A DNA stretch of 64,000 nucleotides from the NCBI GenBank assembly GCA_963849105.1, contig CAWKGD010000003.1, positions 310,001-374,000 of the forward strand, given 5' to 3'. A program made the position numbers and the translations under genes. Shown here piece by piece: positions 26,589 through 36,332 of this stretch (its first letter is position 1; every line of letters begins with the position of its first letter). The notes under the pieces were generated by a model, which made no database searches, was not told the origin of the DNA, and saw only the letters and a list, made by a program, of their open reading frames with translations. Origin of the DNA: CAVRXQ01 sp963849105. Its GTDB lineage: Bacteria; Actinomycetota; Acidimicrobiia; Acidimicrobiales; Bog-793.

Positions 26589-28094
26589 GTGGGAAACGAC
26601 GACGCGTTCGAGTCCTTGCCCCTTGACGTGCTGCGATCCGCCGCGCTGACGCGGGCGAATCAACTCGGATGCGATCGCGCTGAGCTGCGCGTCGAGCAGC
26701 TCCGGACCCAGATCGTCGCGATGCGAGACGCGCGCGTCGAGGGGACGGTCGATGACCGCTCCGTCGGCATGGGTTTGCGGGTGATCAAGGACGGATCGAT
26801 CGGTTTCGCCGCCACGGTCGCGATCAGCTCCGCAGACGCAGCGGGACTCGCCGACGCGGCCGTCGAAGCGGCGCGCGTCACCGCCCTGGCGGGAGGAGAG
26901 CGCGTCGAACTAGCTGATGAGCCCTCTCACGGTTCGTCGACGTGGGTGGCGCCGCACAAGATCGACCCGACGGCGGTCCCGCTCGCCGACAGAGTCGCGC
27001 GCCTCGAGTCCTGGAGCGCCGACCTGCTTTCCGCGGACGGGGTCGATCATGTCACGGCGACCCTGATGGCAGTCACCGAGGACAAGTACTACGCCGACAC
27101 AGAGAACACCGTCTCGACCCAGAGGCGCGTCCGGCTGCACCCGAGCATCGAGGCGCTGGCCGTGGGGGACGCACAGACCGGATTCGAGACGATGCGGACG
27201 GTCGCTCCACCGGTCGGCCGCGGCTATGAGTACCTGGAGGGAGACGGCTGGGATTTTTCTTCAGAGCTCAGCCGGATCCCCGAGCTGCTGAAGGAGAAGC
27301 TGAAGGCGCCATCGGCTGAGCCCGGCAGCTACGACCTCGTGATCGATCCGACGAACCTGTGGCTCACCATCCACGAGTCCGTCGGCCACGCCACCGAACT
27401 CGATCGGGCGCTCGGCTACGAGGCGGCGTACGCGGGGACGTCGTTCGCCACCTTCGACAAATTGGGTTCGCTGCAGTACGGCTCGGACTTGATGAACGTC
27501 ACCGGCGATCGCATCACGCCCTACGGCCTCTCGACGGTCGCCTACGACGACGAGGGCGTCGAGGGCCAACGCTTCGATCTCGTCAAATCCGGCGTGCTCG
27601 TCGGCTACCAGCTTGACCGCCGCTTCGCGAGGCGCCAGGGATTCGGGCGGTCGAACGGCTGCGCGTACGCGGACTCGCCGCTCAACGTGCCGATTCAGCG
27701 CATGGCGAACGTCTCGTTGCAACCCGCGCGAAGCGTCGGACCGTCGACCGAAGAGCTCATCTCCTCGGTCGAACTCGGCATCTACATTGTCGGCGACAAG
27801 AGCTGGTCGATCGACATGCAGCGCTACAACTTCCAATTCACCGGCCAGCGATTCTTCAAGATCGAGCACGGCCGGATCACCGGCCAGCTGCGCGACATCG
27901 CGTACCAGGCGACGACGACGGACTTCTGGGGCTCGCTCGTCGCGCTCGGCGGGGAGTCGACTTACTTGTTGTGCGGCGCGTTCAACTGCGGCAAGGGACA
28001 GCCCGGTCAGGTCGCGCCCGTGAGCCACGGCTGCCCGAGCGCCGTGTTCGAGGGAGTGCGGATCCTCAACACCCGGTCCGAGGCGGGACGGTGA
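26589..28094 (+). CDS. tldD: TldD-family metalloprotease
   Basis: 501 residues from GTG 26589, preceded by GGAGG. The catalytic motif HESVGHATELDRALGYE contains the HExxxH zinc site of TldD; the C-terminal metal-binding Cys is in FNCGKGQPGQ. The N-terminal domain matches TldD/PmbA. TldD works with TldE as a heterodimeric peptidase that clips unfolded peptides, known from microcin B17 maturation and CcdA degradation. Here it is followed, with a four-base overlap, by the TldE partner, so the complete enzyme is encoded. Confidence 0.93.
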   Translation: MGNDDAFESLPLDVLRSAALTRANQLGCDRAELRVEQLRTQIVAMRDARVEGTVDDRSVGMGLRVIKDGSIGFAATVAISSADAAGLADAAVEAARVTALAGGERVELADEPSHGSSTWVAPHKIDPTAVPLADRVARLESWSADLLSADGVDHVTATLMAVTEDKYYADTENTVSTQRRVRLHPSIEALAVGDAQTGFETMRTVAPPVGRGYEYLEGDGWDFSSELSRIPELLKEKLKAPSAEPGSYDLVIDPTNLWLTIHESVGHATELDRALGYEAAYAGTSFATFDKLGSLQYGSDLMNVTGDRITPYGLSTVAYDDEGVEGQRFDLVKSGVLVGYQLDRRFARRQGFGRSNGCAYADSPLNVPIQRMANVSLQPARSVGPSTEELISSVELGIYIVGDKSWSIDMQRYNFQFTGQRFFKIEHGRITGQLRDIAYQATTTDFWGSLVALGGESTYLLCGAFNCGKGQPGQVAPVSHGCPSAVFEGVRILNTRSEAGR

Positions 28095-29485
28095 CGCCGA
28101 CCGACGGTCTCGTCGCCGCCGCGGAGCTCGTCGAGCGCGCGCTCGCCGCGTCGAAAGCAGACGGCTGCGTCGTCATCGTCGAGGACGTCGTCGACGCGAA
28201 CGTCCGCTTCGCGAACAACACGACGACGACCAACGGCGTGCGACGCGATCGGCGGGTGAGCGTCATCGCGATCCGCGGCGACGGTGAGGACGCCCGCTCG
28301 GGCGTGGTCTCCGAAAGTGGCACCGGGGACATCGAGCCCCTTGTCGCGAAGGCAGAACACGACGCCCAAGGCGCGTCACCCGCCGAGGACGCGTCGCCCC
28401 TCGAAGACGGGGGAAAAGACGCCGACTTTTCCGACGCGCCGGGGGCGACCGCCCTTTCGATCTTCTCGCCGGTGCTCTCCGAACTCGCCGACGCCTTCCA
28501 GGCGGCACGGACCGACGGCCGGGTGCTGTCGGGATTCGCGACCCACGAGATCCGCACGATCTATCTCGGGTCGTCGGCCGGCACGCGTCGCCGTTTCGTG
28601 CAGCCCACCGGGGCGTTCCAGCTCGTCGAGCGATCGACGGACGGATCGGCGTCGACGTGGGCGGGGGTCGGCACGCCGGACTTCTCCGACGTCTCGCTCG
28701 CCGCGCTCGACGCAAAGCTCGCCCAGCGCCTCTCTGTCGCGAAGCGCAAGATCGACCTTCCCGCCGGCCGCTACGAAGTGATCCTGCCGGCCGACTCCGT
28801 CGCCGATCTTGTTCTCGAGATCGACTACGCGGCGGGCGGCCGCGACGCGGAGGACGGCGGAACGGTGTTCTCGGGTCGCGGCGGCGGCACCCGCGTCGGG
28901 GAGCGGCTCACCGACATGGCATTCGACCTCTACGGCGACCCGCACGAGACGGGACTCGAATGCCCGCCCTTTGTCGTCGCGACCTCCTCGGGAACCGACT
29001 CCTCGGTCTTCGACAACGGCGTGCGCATCGACAAAGTGGACGTGCTGCGCGGCGGTTCGCTCGACCACCTGCGCTACCACCGCGCCGGGGCGCGTCGTTC
29101 CGGCGTCGCGTTCACGCCGGGGATCGACAACTTGATCTTGCGGCTTCCCGACGCCGAAGCGTCGCTGGAGGACCTCATCGCGCGGACCGAGCGTGGTCTG
29201 CTCCTCACCTGCCTTTGGTACATCCGGGAGGTCGACCGGTCGAATCTGCTCGTCACCGGGCTCACCCGGGATGGCGTCTACTTGGTCGAGCACGGCGAGA
29301 TCGTCGGGGCGGTGAACAATTTCCGCTTCAACGAGAGCCCGATCGACATGCTCGGACGGACGGTCGAGGCGGGACGCACCGAACGTGCGCTGTCGCGCGA
29401 GTCGCACGAGTGGGCGAATCGAACGGCGATGCCGCCCCTTCGCGTCGCGGAGTTCAACATGAGCTCGGTGAGCCAGGCGAGTTGA
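28091..29485 (+). CDS. tldE: TldE/PmbA-family protein
   Basis: 464 residues from GTG 28091, which overlaps the tldD stop. It has the PmbA/TldE N-terminal fold with VRFANNTTTTNGVRRDRRVSV and a C-terminal region with AEFNMSSVSQ, and lacks the HExxxH zinc site: in the family, TldE is the non-catalytic partner that forms the chamber with TldD. It would act in the cytoplasm in limited peptide proteolysis. A longer open frame upstream (from 27971) lies inside tldD and is not used. Confidence 0.9.
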   Translation: MTPTDGLVAAAELVERALAASKADGCVVIVEDVVDANVRFANNTTTTNGVRRDRRVSVIAIRGDGEDARSGVVSESGTGDIEPLVAKAEHDAQGASPAEDASPLEDGGKDADFSDAPGATALSIFSPVLSELADAFQAARTDGRVLSGFATHEIRTIYLGSSAGTRRRFVQPTGAFQLVERSTDGSASTWAGVGTPDFSDVSLAALDAKLAQRLSVAKRKIDLPAGRYEVILPADSVADLVLEIDYAAGGRDAEDGGTVFSGRGGGTRVGERLTDMAFDLYGDPHETGLECPPFVVATSSGTDSSVFDNGVRIDKVDVLRGGSLDHLRYHRAGARRSGVAFTPGIDNLILRLPDAEASLEDLIARTERGLLLTCLWYIREVDRSNLLVTGLTRDGVYLVEHGEIVGAVNNFRFNESPIDMLGRTVEAGRTERALSRESHEWANRTAMPPLRVAEFNMSSVSQAS

Positions 29486-29543
29486 CGATCGCTCCACGGG
29501 ACTTTCGCGCCACCAAGCTTTCGTTCTGGACGAAACTGTCCCG

Positions 29544-31013
29544 GTGACCTCGCCGTCCGAGCCGTTGGCGCGCGACGGATTTTCCCGTCGGCGGACCCGC
29601 ATCGTGGCGACGATCGGGCCGGCGTCCGACGACGTCGAAACCTTGAAGCGCCTCGCCGGGGCGGGGATGGACGTCGCCCGGATCTCGCTCGCCCACGGCC
29701 CGACGTCGGCGGCAATCGAGCGGATCCGCCGGGTGCGAGAGGCCGCACCCGGGGTGGCGGTGCTCGCCGACCTTCCCGGTCCGAAGATCCGCGCGACCCC
29801 CTTTCCCGTCGGCGGCGTCGAGCTGACCGCCGGCAGTGAGGTCGTCCTGGCGCCGGGTTCGGTGGCGACGAGCAGCGACGCCTCGCGCATCGGGGTCGCG
29901 CTCGACGAAGCGGTCGCCGACCTCGCCGAAGGCGACCGCGTCGCGATCGGCGACGGAGGTGTTGTGCTGCTCGTCCAGGAGCGCAGGGACGGTTTCGCCG
30001 TCTGCGTCGCGGCGGGCGGCGGGCGGCTGCAAGGACGCCCCGGTGTGACGGTTCCGTCGCACCGGCTCAGCCTGCAGACGCCGACCGAAGAGGACCTCGA
30101 GCGGATCGGCGTGCTCGTCGAAGAGAACGTCGAGATGATCGCCGTCTCGTTCGTCCGCGGGCCGGAAGACATGCGCCACGCCCGACAGGCGCTGAACGGC
30201 AAGGACGCGATGCTCGTCTCGAAGATCGAGACCCCGGACGGCATCGAGCACCTCGACGCCGTCCTGCGAGAGTCTGACGCGGTGATGGTCGCGCGTGGCG
30301 ACCTCGGGATGCGCGTCCACCTCGAGGACGTTCCGCACCTGCAAAAGCTGATCATTCGCTCCGGCGTGCGTCTCGGCCTGCCGGTAATCACCGCGACCCA
30401 GATGCTCGAGTCGATGATCGAAGCGCCGCTGCCGACGCGCGCCGAGGTGACCGACGTGGCGAACGCCGTTTTGGACGGGACGAGCGCGGTGATGCTTTCT
30501 GGCGAGACGGCGATCGGCAAGGATCCGGTGCGCGTCGTCGAGACGATGGCGCGCATCGTGCTGCGTGCCGAACAGGACTTCAACTACGTGACATGGGGCA
30601 GGGACCTCGCGCCCCAGGAGATCGCAGGCCCGCTGAGCTCGCCCGCGCACATCACCGCAGCGGTGACCGGTGCGGCGTGGCGGGCGGCGCTGGAGCTCGA
30701 CGCGGTGGCGATCATCGCCTGCACACGATCGGGCGCGACGGCACGCGCGATCTCCCGATTCCGTCCGAAGATGCCGATCGTCGCCGTGACGACGACCGAG
30801 CGCGTCCGGCGTCAGCTCGCGGTGAGCTGGGGCGTCCAAGCGGTCGTCGCCGGGGAGACCGAATCGACCACCGACGACGTCATCCGCCAGGCGGTCGACG
30901 CCGCGGTGGCGATCGGTGCGGCGAAGACCGGGGAGATCGTCGTCGCCCTGGCGGGCTCACCGCTCGCCGAAGTCTCCGTCGCCGACACGCTCGAGGTGAT
31001 CCGGATCTCTTGA
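29544..31013 (+). CDS. pyk: Pyruvate kinase
   Basis: 489 residues with the pyruvate kinase barrel and C-terminal regulatory domain: TIGPASDD, substrate Lys in MLVSKIET, MVARGDLGMRV, TQMLESMIEAPLPTRAEVTDVANAVLDG in outline and MLSGETAIGKDP. It converts PEP and ADP to pyruvate and ATP. In the potassium-site region the usual NFSHG reads SLAHG, and the usual GPEIR reads GPKIR. In this family, Lys instead of Glu at that position marks potassium-independent enzymes. The gene stands just after tldE. Its GTG start lacks a clear ribosome site. Confidence 0.93.
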   Translation: MTSPSEPLARDGFSRRRTRIVATIGPASDDVETLKRLAGAGMDVARISLAHGPTSAAIERIRRVREAAPGVAVLADLPGPKIRATPFPVGGVELTAGSEVVLAPGSVATSSDASRIGVALDEAVADLAEGDRVAIGDGGVVLLVQERRDGFAVCVAAGGGRLQGRPGVTVPSHRLSLQTPTEEDLERIGVLVEENVEMIAVSFVRGPEDMRHARQALNGKDAMLVSKIETPDGIEHLDAVLRESDAVMVARGDLGMRVHLEDVPHLQKLIIRSGVRLGLPVITATQMLESMIEAPLPTRAEVTDVANAVLDGTSAVMLSGETAIGKDPVRVVETMARIVLRAEQDFNYVTWGRDLAPQEIAGPLSSPAHITAAVTGAAWRAALELDAVAIIACTRSGATARAISRFRPKMPIVAVTTTERVRRQLAVSWGVQAVVAGETESTTDDVIRQAVDAAVAIGAAKTGEIVVALAGSPLAEVSVADTLEVIRIS

Positions 31014-31133
31014 TCGGGGCGACCAAGGAGCCGGCCCGGGTCGTCGTCATACGACCGCGATCGCTTGTCTGGGTGTCTCGGCGTGAAACGCAGCCGGCGC
31101 GAACGCGAAAAGGACGTGAAACTTCTCTGGGCG

Positions 31134-31634
31134 CTAATTCAGCGGCTGCCGGTCGATCGCGCCGCTCGGGCTCACCACGTACCACAGTCCCATGTCGTCG
31201 CCCTGACCGGTCGCTTCGCCAGGCGCGCCGTCGTTCCGATAGAGATACAGCGGCCAACCGCCGTAGGTGACCTGAAGCGCGCCGCCCGCCCGTCGTGTCG
31301 TGCCGAGGAGGGTGGTTCGAAGCCCCGGTCCACCGACGGGCCGCTTCGTCCCGCGCGGCAGCACGAGCGGGGGCCATTCGAACGCGCACTCCCCGTAACA
31401 CTTCGACCGGCCCTGGTGGTCGGGTACGTAGGCGTAGAGCGCGTAGTCGCGGCCATCGACCAGGATCTTTCCAAGGCCCGGTACGACACCGATCTTCACC
31501 TCTCGCTGAACGACGCTCGCTCGAAAGCCCGCGTCCACCAAAGAGCCGGCAGCCGCCCCCGAACCGGGGGCGCTGCAACCCGCCAGGCACAGGACGGCGA
31601 TCGCCAGCGCAAACACCGCTGCGGTGGACTTCAC
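31134..31634 (-). CDS. Secreted lipoprotein with repeats of the COG4315 type
   Basis: 166 residues from GTG 31634, chosen because the first 20 residues then form a lipoprotein signal peptide ending in the lipobox LAGC. The mature part holds two copies of a beta-rich unit with the pattern LYAYVPDHQGRSKCYGEC...WPPL and WPLYLYRNDGAPGEATGQ...GLWYVV, typical of a family of secreted repeat lipoproteins. Function is unknown; some are near redox or metal genes. It would be attached to the outer face of the membrane. It is divergent from the MmcQ-like gene. Confidence 0.85.
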   Translation of the reverse strand: MKSTAAVFALAIAVLCLAGCSAPGSGAAAGSLVDAGFRASVVQREVKIGVVPGLGKILVDGRDYALYAYVPDHQGRSKCYGECAFEWPPLVLPRGTKRPVGGPGLRTTLLGTTRRAGGALQVTYGGWPLYLYRNDGAPGEATGQGDDMGLWYVVSPSGAIDRQPLN

Positions 31635-31761
31635 GCCCGGAGCCTCGGCGAGATTCAGATGAAGTTTGTCGTTCGGCGGTGCAGTCTGGTTCACCCGCGA
31701 TTTTGCCCGGCGGTTCACCACCATCGAGCGGCTGCCTCCTCTCTTTATCTTTACGGGCACA

Positions 31762-31782
31762 GGTACTGAAATTCGGTACTGA
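31762..31782. repeat. Short direct repeat in a divergent promoter region
   Basis: GGTACTGA occurs twice (31762-31769 and 31775-31782), start-to-start 13 bases, in the 273-base gap between the divergent lipoprotein and MmcQ-like genes. It may be a regulator site. Confidence 0.4.
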
Positions 31783-31907
31783 GAGACCGTCTCGCGCGAC
31801 CGATTCGCGCGTCGATCCCGATCGAGCACATCCTCGTCGTTTTCGCTCCGACCGACAGCACGACGTACCTTTTCACGGACAACCTCTCGTCCGCATAGGA
31901 GATTCGG

Positions 31908-32312
31908 GTGGCCGATTTTCGAGACGTCGAAAAGATCGTCTCGGCGCTGCCCGACGTCGTCGAGCGCGAGAGACACGGCAACCGCACCTGGTTCGTCGAC
32001 GAGCGTGCCTTCTGCTGGCAGAGACCCTTTTCGAAGGCCGACTTCCGCCGCTACGGCGAGGGCGTCCCCCCGCCCGGCCCGATCCTCGCCGTGCGGGTCG
32101 ACGACCTCGGGGAGAAAGAGGCGATCCTGGCTGCACCGCCGCCGGGCGTCTTCACCATCCCGCACTTCGACGGCTACGCGGCGATTTTGATCGAGCTGAC
32201 CGTCGTTGCGAAGGGAGTGTTGCGCGCCTTGATTCGTGACGGCTGGTTGGCGTGCGCGCCGCCTGCTGTCGGCAATGCCTATTTGAAGCGCCGTCGCCCA
32301 GGAAACAGGTAA
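31908..32312 (+). CDS. MmcQ/YjbR-family protein
   Basis: 134 residues, GTG start after TAGGAGATTCGG. The sequence has the compact alpha/beta pattern of the MmcQ/YjbR family: ALPDVVERERHGNRTWFVDERAF (in outline), FCWQRP, an Ile/Val-rich strand and GYAAILIELTVV, ending in a helix LRALIRDGWLACAPPAV. These are small CyaY-like or DNA-binding-fold proteins of uncertain role. The gene is alone, with pps about 175 bases downstream. Confidence 0.8.
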   Translation: MADFRDVEKIVSALPDVVERERHGNRTWFVDERAFCWQRPFSKADFRRYGEGVPPPGPILAVRVDDLGEKEAILAAPPPGVFTIPHFDGYAAILIELTVVAKGVLRALIRDGWLACAPPAVGNAYLKRRRPGNR

Positions 32313-32487
32313 TTCCAGCCCGGAATCACCCTTCTTTCGGCGGGACATTTGCCCTCGTCAGTGACCTTGGGCCCTTTTACCTGGAGCGGAGTCGACGAAG
32401 ACTGGCGTTGACGATGCGACGTCGACGACTGACCGGCCGATACGCAACGTGGGTCCGCGCCGTCTTCGATCGCGAAAAGGAGCAGCG

Positions 32488-34890
32488 ATGGACCGGTTGA
32501 ACGGGTTCAAATACGTGAAGTTCTTCGAAGAGTTCGGCATCGGCGACGTCGCATCGGTGGGGGGCAAGAATGCTTCCCTCGGCGAGATGTACCAGCAGCT
32601 CTCGGGCGTCGGCGTGCGCGTCCCGCACGGCTTCGCGATCACGGCCGAGGCCTACCGCCACATGCTCGACGAGGCGGACGCCTGGCGGCCCTTGCACTTG
32701 GCGCTCGACGACCTCAAGCCTTCGGAGGTCTCCGACCTCGCCCGCCGCGGCCAGCGCGCCCGCGACATCGTCTACGGGGCAGGTCTTCCAAAAGACCTCG
32801 TCGACGAGATCCTGGAGGCGTACACGCTGCTCAAAAAGGAGTACGGCGAGGACCTGAGTGTCGCCGTCCGCTCGTCGGCAACGGCGGAGGATCTGCCGAA
32901 CGCGAGCTTCGCCGGACAGCAAGAGACCTATTTGAACATCAAAGGATCCGAGAACCTGCTCGACGCGTGCCGGCGCTGCTTCGCGAGCATGTTCACCGAC
33001 CGGGCCATCCACTACCGCATCGATCAGGGCTTTGACCACTTCAAGGTGTCACTGTCGATCGGCGTCATGAAGATGGTGCGCTCGGACCTCGCCGCATCGG
33101 GCGTGATCTTCTCGCTCGACACCGAGTCGGGCTTTCGCGACGTCGTCTTCGTCACGGGCTCCTACGGACTCGGTGAGAACATCGTCCAGGGTGCGGTAGA
33201 CCCCGACGAGTTCTACGTCCACAAGCCGACCTTCGAGCAAGGACACCGCGCAGTTTTGCGGCGGGTTCTCGGTGACAAGGCCGTGAAGATGGTCTTCTCC
33301 GAAGGCGGCGCGAAGCAGACGACGCGCAACATCCCGACGCCGCGCTCAGACCGCGAGCGCTTCTGCATTAACGACGAGGACGTCTTGGAGCTCGCGCAGT
33401 GCGCGATCGCGATCGAAAAGCACTACGACAAGCCGATGGACATCGAATGGGCAAAGGACGGGCTCGACAACACCGTCTACATCGTTCAAGCACGCCCCGA
33501 AACTGTCGCCTCACAGAAGCGGGCGACGCTGCTCGAGACGTACGTGTTGGACGGCTCAGGCGAAGTGATCACCGAAGGACGTTCGGTCGGCCAGAAGGTC
33601 GCGACTGGAAGGGCGCGGGTGATTGCTGACGTCGAGCATCTGAACGACTTCCAACCCGGCGAGGTGCTCGTTTCGGACACGACGACCCCGGACTGGGAAC
33701 CGGTGATGAAGACCGCCGCCGCGATCGTGACGAACCGTGGTGGCCGGACGTGCCACGCGGCGATCATCGCCCGCGAACTCGGCATCCCGGCCGTCGTCGG
33801 CTGTGGTGACGCGACGACGAAACTCGCCGACGCTGGTGTTGTCACGGTTTCCTGCGCCGAGGGCGACACCGCTCGCGTCTACCGCGGTGAGGTTGCCTTC
33901 CACGTCGAAAAGACCGACGTCGAAGGGATGGCCCGACCGAAGACGAAGATCATGGTGAACCTCGGCAACCCCGACATCGCCTTCAAGACGGCGTTCCTGC
34001 CGAACGACGGCGTCGGCCTCGCGCGGATGGAGTTCATCGTGTCGGAGTCGATCCGCGCGCACCCGCTGGCGTTGTTGCACCCCGAGAAGGTGACTGACGC
34101 CGACGAACGCGCGGCAATCGACAAGCTCACCTGGTGCTACCCGGACGGCGCGACGTTCTTCGTCGAGCGGCTCTCCGAAGGCATCGGCACGATCGCGGCA
34201 GCTTTCTGGCCAAAGCCGGTCGTCGTGCGAATGTCGGACTTCAAGACGAACGAGTACGCGAGCCTGCTCGGCGGAGCCGTCTTCGAACCCGAAGAGGACA
34301 ACCCGATGATCGGCTTCCGCGGCGCTTCCCGTTACGCCCACCCGGCGTACGAGGAGGGCTTCGAGCTTGAGTGCCAGGCGATGAAGCGGGTTCGCGAGGA
34401 AATGGGGTTGACGAACGTCGTCTTGATGATCCCGTTCGTCCGCCGCGTTGCCGAGGCGCAACAGGTCCTCGACAAGATGGCGGAATTCGGGCTGCGGCGC
34501 GGCGAGAACGGCCTCGAGGTCTACGCCATGTGTGAGATCCCGAACAACGTTCTCCTCGTCGACGAGTTCTCGAAGCTCTTCGACGGCTACTCGATCGGGT
34601 CGAACGACCTCACCCAGCTGACGCTCGGCGTCGACCGGGACTCGGCGATGGTGGCGTTCGACTACGACGAGCGCGACCCGGGTATGAAGGCGATGTTGAA
34701 GATGGCCGTCGAGGGATGCAAGCGGAACGGCATCCACTCGGGAATTTGCGGCCAGGCGCCTTCGGATTACCCCGAGATGGCGGAGTACTTGGTCGAACTC
34801 GGCATCGACTCGATGAGTCTCAACCCGGACACCGTGTTGAAGACGACACAGCGCATCGTTGAGCTGGAGGCGAAGCTCGAAAACAAGTAG
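32488..34890 (+). CDS. ppsA: Phosphoenolpyruvate synthase
   Basis: 800 residues from ATG 32488 with AAAAGGAG at 32475-32482. The N-terminal PPDK/ATP-grasp domain has VGGKNASLGEM and AVRSSATAEDLPNASFAGQQ. The swivelling domain contains the phospho-His in RGGRTCHAAIIARELGIP. The C-terminal TIM-barrel contains GLARMEFIV, IGFRGASRY and IGSNDLTQLTLGVDRD. It converts pyruvate, ATP and water to PEP, AMP and phosphate for gluconeogenesis. Together with the nearby pyruvate kinase, the window carries enzymes for both directions at the PEP/pyruvate node. Confidence 0.95.
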   Translation: MDRLNGFKYVKFFEEFGIGDVASVGGKNASLGEMYQQLSGVGVRVPHGFAITAEAYRHMLDEADAWRPLHLALDDLKPSEVSDLARRGQRARDIVYGAGLPKDLVDEILEAYTLLKKEYGEDLSVAVRSSATAEDLPNASFAGQQETYLNIKGSENLLDACRRCFASMFTDRAIHYRIDQGFDHFKVSLSIGVMKMVRSDLAASGVIFSLDTESGFRDVVFVTGSYGLGENIVQGAVDPDEFYVHKPTFEQGHRAVLRRVLGDKAVKMVFSEGGAKQTTRNIPTPRSDRERFCINDEDVLELAQCAIAIEKHYDKPMDIEWAKDGLDNTVYIVQARPETVASQKRATLLETYVLDGSGEVITEGRSVGQKVATGRARVIADVEHLNDFQPGEVLVSDTTTPDWEPVMKTAAAIVTNRGGRTCHAAIIARELGIPAVVGCGDATTKLADAGVVTVSCAEGDTARVYRGEVAFHVEKTDVEGMARPKTKIMVNLGNPDIAFKTAFLPNDGVGLARMEFIVSESIRAHPLALLHPEKVTDADERAAIDKLTWCYPDGATFFVERLSEGIGTIAAAFWPKPVVVRMSDFKTNEYASLLGGAVFEPEEDNPMIGFRGASRYAHPAYEEGFELECQAMKRVREEMGLTNVVLMIPFVRRVAEAQQVLDKMAEFGLRRGENGLEVYAMCEIPNNVLLVDEFSKLFDGYSIGSNDLTQLTLGVDRDSAMVAFDYDERDPGMKAMLKMAVEGCKRNGIHSGICGQAPSDYPEMAEYLVELGIDSMSLNPDTVLKTTQRIVELEAKLENK

Positions 34891-34900
34891 TCGCGGTCTC

Positions 34901-35000
34901 GACCGGGCGCGCCTTCTCCGTTGAATGCCCGGTCGGGTTGGAGGGGAAATCGGCCCGGGCACACACGGTGCCCGGGCCGGCGCAGCGCCCGGTCGGGCGC
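34901..35000. terminator. Hairpin cluster between convergent ppsA and the btu operon
   Basis: Three GC-rich hairpins: GACCGGGC/GCCCGGTC (34901-34908 with 34927-34934), a 12-bp stem CGGCCCGGGCAC/GTGCCCGGGCCG with a 5-base loop (34951-34979), and GCGCCC/GGGCGC (34985-35000). They separate two convergent transcription units and probably end both. No T-tract follows. Confidence 0.6.
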
Positions 35001-35004
35001 GGAA

Positions 35005-35532
35005 TCATTCCTGATCGCCGCCGGCATCGCGGCCGCCATCGAGACGACGCCGGTCCCGAGGATGCCAGGGGGAGCTCACACGCCAATGCCCCGAGCCTGA
35101 CGCTGTTCCTTTGGCGAGCCGCGCTGAAGCGACGCAAGGGTCGGGGTCTCTGTACGCCAGCTCGTCGGGCTTGCAGTTGCGGTAATCGGGCTCGGGCTGG
35201 ACACGAAAGCGGACCGCCTTGATCGTCGTGTGTCCTCCGAGGATCGCCTTCGCGACGCGGTGCATACCGTCCATCACCCGGCCGTCGGCGCCGAGGATGA
35301 TCGGATAGGAGAGATCGACCTCGTTGATCAGCCGCGCGTGGTCGGCGACGCCGCGCACCGTCGGTTCGTCATCGGGCGTGTTGAACCAATAGACGGTTTC
35401 GACGGCGCCGATCGTCGAGATGTCGACCTCTTCGACGGGAAGTTCGGCGCTGAGTCCGATCAGACGTTCGACGTCCCACGCGTCCATTCCGTCCGCGCCG
35501 GGCCAGAAGCTGTATTGCTTGCTCGCCGTCAC
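35005..35532 (-). CDS. ParB/sulfiredoxin-fold-like protein of unknown function
   Basis: 175 residues, GTG start overlapping the btuD stop, so it is the last gene of the riboswitch-led operon. The central part YPIILGADGRVMDGMHRVAKA has the (D/E)G-x-H-R pattern of ParB/Srx-like domains, where the HR pair contacts phosphate or nucleotide. The N-terminal half is unlike ParB and the last 50 residues are basic and low in structure. ParB-like folds include CTPases and kinases; none can be assigned. Position suggests a cobalamin-related role, by inference only. Confidence 0.65.
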   Translation of the reverse strand: MTASKQYSFWPGADGMDAWDVERLIGLSAELPVEEVDISTIGAVETVYWFNTPDDEPTVRGVADHARLINEVDLSYPIILGADGRVMDGMHRVAKAILGGHTTIKAVRFRVQPEPDYRNCKPDELAYRDPDPCVASARLAKGTASGSGHWRVSSPWHPRDRRRLDGGRDAGGDQE

Positions 35533-36332
35533 GCCGTGTCCTGCGCGCGACCGCGACGCGCTTGCCTTCGCCGCGGTAAGACGGCGACGCCCCCGGAGCC
35601 GTCCTCGATGACGCGCAGTTCGGCGCCATAGTGGCGGGCGAGGACGCGCTCCGTCAGCACCTCGCGGATCGGCCCCGTCGCAACGAGACGGCCCTTCACC
35701 AAAAGGGCGAGGCGGTCGGCGAAGTGCCCGGCGAGCGTCAGGTCATGCATCGAAGAGATCACGGTGAGATCACGCTCGGAACGGAGCACGTCGACGAGCT
35801 CGAGCACCTTTTGGCCGTGGCCGATGTCGAGCGCTGCCGTCGGTTCGTCCAATAACAACAATGGCGCTTGTTGTGTGAGGGCGCGGGCCAGCACGGCCCG
35901 CTGCACCTCGCCACCGGACAGCGAGGCGAGCGGGCGGTGCGCGAAGTCGCCAAGATCCAGGCGCTCGATCACCTCTTGGGCGACGACCCGGTCGTGGTGG
36001 CTCTCGGAACCGAAGAACGAGATGTGGGGGGTCCGACCGAGCAGCACGTACTCCGAAACGGTCATTTGTGCCGGCAACACCGGTCGCTGCGGCACGTAGG
36101 CGACGACGCGCGCGACGCGTCGGCGATGGGCAGCAGAGACGGGCGCGTCGCCGAAGGTGATCTGCCCCGCGTAGCCGACGAGCCCGGCGATCGATCGCAG
36201 AAGGGTCGTCTTGCCGCTGCCGTTCGGACCGATCAGACCGAGCCACCCGCCGTCGTCGACGCCGATCGAGACCCCAGAAAGCGCCGGTGCGCCGTCGTAT
36301 TCGACGGCGAGATCCGAGATCGCGATCTTCAT
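35529..36332 (-). CDS. btuD: Cobalamin/siderophore-type ABC transporter ATP-binding protein
   Basis: 267 residues from ATG 36332. A single ABC domain has Walker A IGPNGSGKTTLL, Q-loop VPQRPVLPAQ, signature LSGGEVQRAVLARAL, Walker B LLLLDEPTAALD and switch His in SSMHDLTLAG. It belongs to the FecE/BtuD group that powers uptake of cobalamin, heme or ferric siderophores. Cobalamin is preferred because the operon begins with a cobalamin riboswitch. Start overlaps the btuC stop, end overlaps the ParB-like gene. Confidence 0.9.
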   Translation of the reverse strand: MKIAISDLAVEYDGAPALSGVSIGVDDGGWLGLIGPNGSGKTTLLRSIAGLVGYAGQITFGDAPVSAAHRRRVARVVAYVPQRPVLPAQMTVSEYVLLGRTPHISFFGSESHHDRVVAQEVIERLDLGDFAHRPLASLSGGEVQRAVLARALTQQAPLLLLDEPTAALDIGHGQKVLELVDVLRSERDLTVISSMHDLTLAGHFADRLALLVKGRLVATGPIREVLTERVLARHYGAELRVIEDGSGGVAVLPRRRQARRGRAQDTA

